The notes under the pieces were generated by a model. The model saw only the letters and a list, made by a program, of their open reading frames with translations, did not search any database and was not told the origin of the DNA. Source: SIG588 sp964515215 (lineage in GTDB: Bacteria; Bacillota; Clostridia; Oscillospirales; Acutalibacteraceae). Taken from it: a stretch of DNA of 19,244 nucleotides. Positions 16,055 to 19,244 of this stretch are shown in pieces. How positions within the stretch are numbered: the stretch's first letter is position 1; every line of letters begins with the position of its first letter. The translations under genes were made by a program, and so were the position numbers. The DNA lies in assembly GCA_964515215.1 (NCBI GenBank), contig CAZESL010000044.1, positions 1 to 19,244 on the forward strand, read 5' to 3'.

Positions 16055-16747
16055 TTATATATTATGCCCGAGTGCGGCGTAGCCGAACTCGTTCATTTGA
16101 CCCAAAAACTCGGAACCCAACCGCTTTTCGATCACCGCAGCGGCGGGGGCCAGCTGCGGCGGGCGGGTGGTGGTGTTGTGGCAATCGGAACCGAGGAAAT
16201 GGATCCTCCCCTCCGACAGCATACGCAACGCTTTCCGTCTGGTAGTGAGCGCCGTCACAAACTGTGCATTCACCTGCATCAGTATTCCGCTCTCGTACAA
16301 CCGCTGCCAGACGGCGGCTTTTTGCAACGGCAGATACCGCTCAATATGTGCCAGTACCAGTTGCACGCCGCGCGCATCCGCCAGTTCGGTAAGTTCCCTC
16401 ACCGTGTATTCTGTCCATGGAGCAACGGGCATTTCCAAAAGCAGCAACTCGCTGTCCCCGATCTGCAAACGCGGCAGGCCTTCCATGTGCCCGATGCCGG
16501 GATAATACCTCACCTCTGCACCGCACAACAGCGTCATTCCCGCGGCGGCTTCCCGCACACGTGCCGCCGCCTCCTCCCGCCGCTCCAAAAACGCTTCGAC
16601 CGATTCGTCGTTCGCGTAAAAGTGCGGGGTCGCCGCGACCGTATCCACACCTTGTGCCGCCAGTGTCGTGAACATCGTCCGGCTTTCCTCTACGCTTTTA
16701 CTGCCGTCGTCCATCTGCGGAAGAATATGTGCATGAAGATCGATCAT
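16055..16747 (-). CDS. cpsB: CpsB/CapC/YwqE-type PHP protein-tyrosine phosphatase
   Basis: 230 residues. I chose ATG 16747 because it gives the family's usual start, MIDLHAHILPQMDDGS, with a GGTGAT sequence 5 nt upstream; ATG 16753, which overlaps the CpsD stop as TGATG, is also possible. PHP-fold metal ligands are in place: H5 and H7 (DLHAH), H42 (TPHFY), E78 (GAEVRYY), H134 (LAHIERY), D188 and H190 (GSDCHN). The enzyme is a manganese-dependent cytoplasmic phosphatase that removes phosphate from the tyrosine cluster of CpsD and so resets the polymerisation machinery. The partner kinase gene is immediately upstream and almost overlapping. Length is about normal for the family. Confidence 0.94.
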   Translation of the reverse strand: MIDLHAHILPQMDDGSKSVEESRTMFTTLAAQGVDTVAATPHFYANDESVEAFLERREEAAARVREAAAGMTLLCGAEVRYYPGIGHMEGLPRLQIGDSELLLLEMPVAPWTEYTVRELTELADARGVQLVLAHIERYLPLQKAAVWQRLYESGILMQVNAQFVTALTTRRKALRMLSEGRIHFLGSDCHNTTTRPPQLAPAAAVIEKRLGSEFLGQMNEFGYAALGHNI

Positions 16748-16752
16748 ACGCA

Positions 16753-17514
16753 TCACCGCTTTGTGGCGTAATCGTAGTTACCGTACGTCTTATAGTAACG
16801 GTAATACCGCTTGTAACGGTAGCGGCTGTAATAGCCTTTGCCGCTCTTGGTCTCGTTCATCACGCAACCGAGCACGTTGACGTTGGACAAACGCAATTGG
16901 CGCACACAGGTCTCCAGTTCCTTCTTCTCGGTATATTCTTCGCGGATGACCACGATCATGCCCGTGATGTACTTCGAGATCGCCAAGGCATCCGAAACGA
17001 TGTTGACGGGCGGCAGATCCACCACAATGTAATCAAACTGCCCCGAAAGCGTTTCCAACACCGTGCCCATACGCTTGGAACCCAAGAGTTCCGAAGGGTT
17101 GGGCGGGAGGGTGCCCGACGGCATGATATACCAGTTCCAGAAATGGGGTGATTGCATCTTTTCCAGATCTACCGTGGCATCGCCGCGCAAAAGATCGGTC
17201 AAGCCGGGGCTGCTCGCGACCTTCATCTTTTTAGCGATCGAAGGAATACGCAAGTCACCGTCGATCAACAAAACTTTTTTACCGCTTTCCGCCAGCACGT
17301 AGGAAAGGTTGACCGCTGTGGTACTCTTCCCTTCGCCGCGCATCGAACTCGTCACGCCGATGATCTTACACCCCTCGGTCTCCGGCAAGGTGAAGGACAG
17401 ATTCGTGCGAAGCAGTTTGTACTGTTCGGTCGCCGTAAACTCCAGATTCTTGTGTAATGTTTTCTGGCTGTCGGTAATGGAAAACACACTTTTTTTCTTT
17501 GTTCTTTTCGGCAT
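16753..17514 (-). CDS. cpsD: CpsD/CapB-type tyrosine autokinase (BY-kinase)
   Basis: 253 residues from ATG 17514, 7 nt after GGAGG; the frame extends upstream only by overlapping cpsC. TATEQYKLLRTNLSFTL at 28-44 is the conserved entry to BY-kinases. Walker A is at about 55-66 (SSMRGEGKSTT), Walker A' at 82-91 (LLIDGDLRIP) and Walker B at 161-169 (YIVVDLPP). The C-terminus (228-249) contains eleven tyrosines interleaved with Lys/Arg, the autophosphorylation cluster. The kinase domain is cytoplasmic and needs the CpsC membrane protein as activator, as usual in Firmicutes where the two parts are separate. Phosphorylation cycling with CpsB controls chain length and export. Gaps are 13 nt to cpsC and nearly zero to cpsB. 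Confidence 0.96.
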   Translation of the reverse strand: MPKRTKKKSVFSITDSQKTLHKNLEFTATEQYKLLRTNLSFTLPETEGCKIIGVTSSMRGEGKSTTAVNLSYVLAESGKKVLLIDGDLRIPSIAKKMKVASSPGLTDLLRGDATVDLEKMQSPHFWNWYIMPSGTLPPNPSELLGSKRMGTVLETLSGQFDYIVVDLPPVNIVSDALAISKYITGMIVVIREEYTEKKELETCVRQLRLSNVNVLGCVMNETKSGKGYYSRYRYKRYYRYYKTYGNYDYATKR

Positions 17515-17527
17515 TGGTATCCCTCCC

Positions 17528-18316
17528 TTACTTCGTATTTGAAGTGCTCGAAGCGTTTGACGAACTGCGTCTGTAGTAATATCCGTACTTGCGCGCACCA
17601 CCGTCCAAGAGGTCGGGCACCTTCGCCAAGATCGGATATTCATACGTCTGAATGACGTATTCCTCGTCGTGCACCGTATTATCCATCAGTGCGGTGACCA
17701 CCAATATCACGATCGACAGCAACGCGCCGATCACAAACCCGACCGCGGTGAAGGCCGCGATGCTCGGTGCCACCTTTTCGGTCACCGCGATAGCGGAGTC
17801 CACCACTTCCATCGAAGCGCCCTCCACGATCTCTGCGATACGCTGCGGCAACACCTTTGCAATACCGTTGGCGATCAGTTGCGCCTCGTACGGATCTTCA
17901 CACGTCACGGTCACGCGGATAACTTCGGTCTCGTTCACGGGATCGGACGCGATCATATCATACAGATCCTCCCAGTCATAGGAGACCCCCGTTTCGTTCA
18001 CCAACCGTTCCAGTGTGGTGCGGTTTTTGAGCAGCACGGTGTACGTCTTCGCCAAACTCTGTGCCGCCGTCAATTCCGATGAACTGATACTAAATCCGAG
18101 ATCCCCCACATTGAAAGAACTGTTGTTTACGTACAGCAAAATAGAAGAGGCGTACGTCGGAGTGATGGCAAACGCGGCGATGGAAAAACCGATGCCCGCC
18201 ACGAGAATACTCACGATCGCGACGATCCATATTCTCTGCCACACGACCTTGACCACGTGTGCTAAGTCGACCACATAGTAGTCTTTTGTGTTGGTATTCT
18301 TTGTTGTCTTGTCCAT
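17528..18316 (-). CDS. cpsC: CpsC/Wzz-type chain-length determinant, BY-kinase activator
   Basis: 262 residues. ATG 18316 has GGAAGGG about 8 nt upstream. The Wzz topology is clear: a short cytoplasmic N-terminus with YYVVDLAHVVKVVWQRIW, a first helix at about 30-50, an external domain of about 130 residues that includes YASSILLYVNN, and a second helix at about 185-211. A cytoplasmic C-terminal tail then carries EEYVIQTYEYPILAKVPDL, a conserved stretch that docks on the kinase. The tail ends in a Tyr/Arg then Ser/Asn-rich segment (KYGYYYRRSSSNASS), which may itself be phosphorylated (inference). It is the first gene of the operon and is read from the promoter at 18435-18463 after a structured leader. 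Confidence 0.94.
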   Translation of the reverse strand: MDKTTKNTNTKDYYVVDLAHVVKVVWQRIWIVAIVSILVAGIGFSIAAFAITPTYASSILLYVNNSSFNVGDLGFSISSSELTAAQSLAKTYTVLLKNRTTLERLVNETGVSYDWEDLYDMIASDPVNETEVIRVTVTCEDPYEAQLIANGIAKVLPQRIAEIVEGASMEVVDSAIAVTEKVAPSIAAFTAVGFVIGALLSIVILVVTALMDNTVHDEEYVIQTYEYPILAKVPDLLDGGARKYGYYYRRSSSNASSTSNTK

Positions 18317-18341
18317 AAATGTATCCCTTCCACTTTACAGT

Positions 18342-18389
18342 ATGCACCACATGCCCTGTGTTGCATCTCTTTTTTGGCAACACAAGGCA
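18342..18389 (-). promoter_or_regulatory. Structured 5' leader of the capsule operon with two competing hairpins
   Basis: On the minus strand, between promoter and cpsC, 13-nt arms 18377-18389 and 18352-18364 pair completely (one G-U) around a 12-nt A-rich loop. The downstream arm can instead pair with bases 18342-18350: arms 18358-18366 and 18342-18350 give 9 positions with one mismatch and a 7-nt loop. The two structures share 18358-18364 and cannot coexist. No U-tract follows either, and neither covers the ribosome binding site near 18323-18330. This layout suggests a switchable leader, possibly a processive-antitermination or protein-binding element. I recognise no known riboswitch class. 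Confidence 0.5.
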
Positions 18390-18434
18390 AGGTTGATCTC
18401 TATTTCCCGAAGAAGCAGACACTCCTCCAAGTGT

Positions 18435-18463
18435 ATTTTACCTCTTCTTCGTCATAAAGTCAA
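18435..18463 (-). promoter_or_regulatory. Sigma-A-type promoter of the capsule operon
   Basis: Read on the minus strand, -35 TTGACT (18458-18463) and -10 TAAAAT (18435-18440) are separated by exactly 17 nt, five of six matches to consensus in each box. The expected start near 18428 leaves a leader of about 110 nt before cpsC. A small inverted repeat (ACACT/AGTGT, 18419-18434) lies directly against the -10 box and over the start point and could be an operator. Confidence 0.8.
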
Positions 18464-18501
18464 CCTTTTTTCACCCGCTTATTAGGAAATAAATTTATTT
18501 A

Positions 18502-18699
18502 TTATATGCGATATTCAAGGTGATTTGTTGCACCTTCATACTCTAACGGATAAACCAAGTATTCCTTCGTAAGATACCGCAGATCCACAACGCAATTGGC
18601 TATCCCCTCGCTTCCGGCCCTGCTGTAGTAGGAAGCGGCCAGATCAAAGTCCCCTTCAAGGATCTTTGCTTTGGCATAAGATAAAACGTGAAATCCCAT
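18502..18699 (-). CDS. Small TPR/Sel1-like hypothetical protein
   Basis: 65 residues from ATG 18699, with GGAGG (18708-18712) 8 nt upstream and a perfect-consensus promoter before it. The N-terminal half, LSYAKAKILEGDFDLAASYYSRAG, has the spacing of a single TPR/Sel1 helix pair (A-K-x-x-x-x-G-D-x-x-x-A-x-x-Y). The remainder (VDLRYLTKEYLVYPLEYEGA) is unrecognised. There is no signal peptide or membrane helix, so it should be cytoplasmic. It lies between the capsule promoter and the divergent regulator, and about 40 nt separate its stop from the -35 box of the capsule promoter without a strong terminator. Its transcript may therefore read into the capsule operon. It could be a remnant of a longer TPR protein; I cannot tell. 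Confidence 0.6.
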   Translation of the reverse strand: MGFHVLSYAKAKILEGDFDLAASYYSRAGSEGIANCVVDLRYLTKEYLVYPLEYEGATNHLEYRI

Positions 18700-18724
18700 C
18701 AACAATTCCTCCGAAGCAATGCAA

Positions 18725-18740
18725 TAACCGATATCGGTTA
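18725..18740. promoter_or_regulatory. 16-bp perfect palindrome, candidate operator of the divergent regulator
   Basis: TAACCGATATCGGTTA is a perfect palindrome centred in the divergent intergenic region. It covers the predicted transcription start of the minus-strand promoter (18746-18775). The sequence GGTTAATATG that begins in its right half (18736-18745) recurs at 18762-18771, overlapping that promoter's -35 box, a 26-bp offset that would place two proteins on roughly the same DNA face. The adjacent Cro/C1-type gene is the natural candidate to bind here. Confidence 0.6.
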
Positions 18741-18745
18741 ATATG

Positions 18746-18775
18746 ATTATACACCGTTTTTGGTTAATATGTCAA
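18746..18775 (-). promoter_or_regulatory. Perfect-consensus sigma-A promoter for the 65-codon gene
   Basis: On the minus strand TTGACA (18770-18775) and TATAAT (18746-18751) both match consensus at all six positions, with an 18-nt spacer. A promoter this strong next to a repressor-type gene usually needs tight repression, in line with the palindrome at its start point. Leader to the ATG is about 40 nt. Confidence 0.8.
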
Positions 18776-18793
18776 TAGGGAGGATTGAGAATT

Positions 18794-19003
18794 ATGATAA
18801 CCTATGATAAACTGTGGCGAACCATGAAAGAAAAAGGCGTAACGCAATATACGCTGATTAAAAAATATAATGTCAGCCCCGCACAGATCACAAGACTCAA
18901 ACGAAACGAAAGCGTGAGCACTCATACAATAGAAATGTTTTGTAAAATTCTTGAATGCAATGTTGAAGATATCATGCAATATACAGAAGATGAGAATATG
19001 TAA
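18794..19003 (+). CDS. Small Cro/C1-type (XRE, HTH_26-like) transcriptional regulator
   Basis: 69 residues from ATG 18794; GGGAGG at 18778-18783 gives a 10-nt spacing. An in-frame TTG at 18785 is too close to that site. The protein is just one helix-turn-helix domain: YDKLWRTMKEKGVTQYTLIKKYNVSPAQITRLKRNESVSTHTIEMFCKILECNVEDIM, split as scaffold helix (4-15), HTH (18-38, recognition helix about SPAQITRLKRN) and two closing helices. It is the only plus-strand gene in the window, is more AT-rich than the capsule genes, and is divergent from the 65-codon gene. It probably binds the palindrome at 18725-18740 and controls both directions. A weak plus-strand -10 (TATGAT, 18742-18747) is the only promoter candidate I see. 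Confidence 0.88.
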   Translation: MITYDKLWRTMKEKGVTQYTLIKKYNVSPAQITRLKRNESVSTHTIEMFCKILECNVEDIMQYTEDENM

Positions 19004-19051
19004 AAAAGCAACAATAGATCAAGGCGAAGTGTTGTATGTGATAGCAGAAAT

Positions 19052-19175
19052 TTGCACGAAGTGCAACATCGTTTCTCCGCAGGAGAACATCGTTGATGCG
19101 AAGCATCACATCGTTTGCGGCGTAGCCGTAACATCGTTTACGGCGTAGCCGTAACATCGTTTGTGCGAAGCACAA
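19052..19175. repeat. Array of six mini-hairpins with C-GNA-G loops and a fixed CATCGT linker
   Basis: Perfect or near-perfect hairpins lie at 19052-19066, 19073-19087, 19094-19108, 19115-19131, 19138-19154 and 19161-19175. Stems are 6 or 7 bp, loops are always three bases (GAA, GCA, GAA, GTA, GTA, GAA) closed by C-G, and arm sequences differ from unit to unit yet stay self-complementary. Each is followed by the 6-nt linker CATCGT (five exact copies; CCTCGT after the last). The period is 21 or 23 nt. A degenerate unit may precede at 19020-19034. C-GNA-G minihairpins are known to be unusually stable in single-stranded DNA. Confidence 0.85.
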
Positions 19176-19186
19176 CCTCGTTTCGT

Positions 19187-19202
19187 GTCCGCTCAAGCGG
19201 AC
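19187..19202. repeat. Flanking 6-bp hairpin with four-base loop
   Basis: GTCCGC/GCGGAC arms enclose TCAA directly after the mini-hairpin array. The loop breaks the GNA rule of the array, so it may be a diverged final unit or a boundary element. No T-tract follows on the plus strand, so it is not a clear terminator. The rest of 19203-19244 shows nothing I can assign. Confidence 0.45.
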
Positions 19203-19244
19203 TGATGTTGACCTATCGGCCAAATGATGTTTGCGGTTTCACTG

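Noticed and set aside
16064..16771. Plus-strand open frame of 235 codons opposite cpsB
   Set aside because: The minus strand encodes a complete PHP phosphatase with all metal ligands; the plus-strand translation has no recognisable features.
17515..17643. N-terminal extension of the CpsD kinase
   Set aside because: It lies within cpsC coding sequence and is not family-like; ATG 17514 has a strong ribosome binding site.
18352..18389. Leader hairpin as a simple intrinsic terminator
   Set aside because: Neither strand shows a run of T directly after the stem; it is reported as a regulatory leader structure instead.
18090..18422. Minus-strand frame from a GTG in the capsule leader through the 5' part of cpsC
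   Set aside because: It is out of frame with cpsC, its GTG touches the GGAGGA with no spacing, and the translation resembles no protein.
18487..18500. AT-only palindrome (AAATAAATTTATTT) after the 65-codon gene as a terminator
   Set aside because: The stem has no G-C pair and no U-tract follows, so intrinsic termination is unlikely.
19052..19175. CRISPR array
   Set aside because: The constant element is only 6 nt, the variable parts are self-complementary 15-17-mers, the period is 21-23 nt and no cas gene is present.
18922..19223. Short minus-strand frames across the mini-hairpin array, reading as NDV-type peptide repeats
   Set aside because: The peptide repetition follows directly from the CATCGT linker; there is no ribosome binding site and no non-repeat domain, and one frame overlaps the regulator gene.

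Overview
The window looks like chromosomal DNA from a Gram-positive gut-type Clostridia, probably near Oscillospiraceae/Ruminococcaceae. The grounds are a CpsB/C/D tyrosine-phosphoregulation module, an LCP-family ligase, strong AGGAGG-type ribosome binding sites, GC-rich codon use, and very large secreted proteins with InlB-type, Cys-rich and cell-wall-binding-like repeats. The genus is an inference; no rRNA or other marker gene is present.

Nearly the whole window is one exopolysaccharide/capsule operon on the minus strand. A near-consensus sigma-A promoter (18435-18463) and a structured leader of about 110 nt precede it. Its order of transcription is: chain-length/co-polymerase protein CpsC (18316-17528), tyrosine kinase CpsD (17514-16753), PHP-type tyrosine phosphatase CpsB (16747-16055), an unrecognised surface protein with a sortase-like tail (16019-15354), LCP ligase (15340-14345), initiating sugar-phosphate transferase (14311-13622), Wzy/O-antigen-ligase-like polymerase (13608-12283), GT2 glycosyltransferase (12263-11490), LicD-family phosphotransferase (11493-10630), an unrecognised membrane-anchored protein (10618-10052), a second GT2-like glycosyltransferase (10050-9232) and a GT4 glycosyltransferase (9235-8063). 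Spacing is tight: ATGA overlaps at GT2/LicD and GT2-like/GT4, a 1-nt gap before the GT2-like gene, and a start a few bases past the stop at CpsD/CpsB.

Two giant secreted proteins follow. The first (7968-2833) has a NAGPA-type phosphodiester glycosidase domain and a C-terminal array of aromatic 85-90-residue repeats. The second (2761 to beyond position 1) has InlB-type repeats and a Cys-rich region and is cut off by the window edge. A C(UUCG)G hairpin separates them. Together the genes describe assembly of a polymer on a lipid carrier (sugar transferase, three glycosyltransferases), polymerisation (Wzy-like), length control and phosphoregulation (CpsB/C/D), attachment to the wall (LCP), decoration with a phospho-substituent (LicD), and possibly removal or recognition of that substituent by a secreted phosphodiester glycosidase. 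No flippase and no nucleotide-sugar synthesis gene is in the window.

Upstream of the operon, the right end (18500-19244) is more AT-rich and different in character. It holds a 65-codon gene on the minus strand with a perfect-consensus promoter, a divergent 69-codon Cro/C1-type regulator on the plus strand, a 16-bp perfect palindrome between them, and an array of six mini-hairpins with C-GNA-G loops, variable but self-complementary arms and a fixed 6-nt linker.
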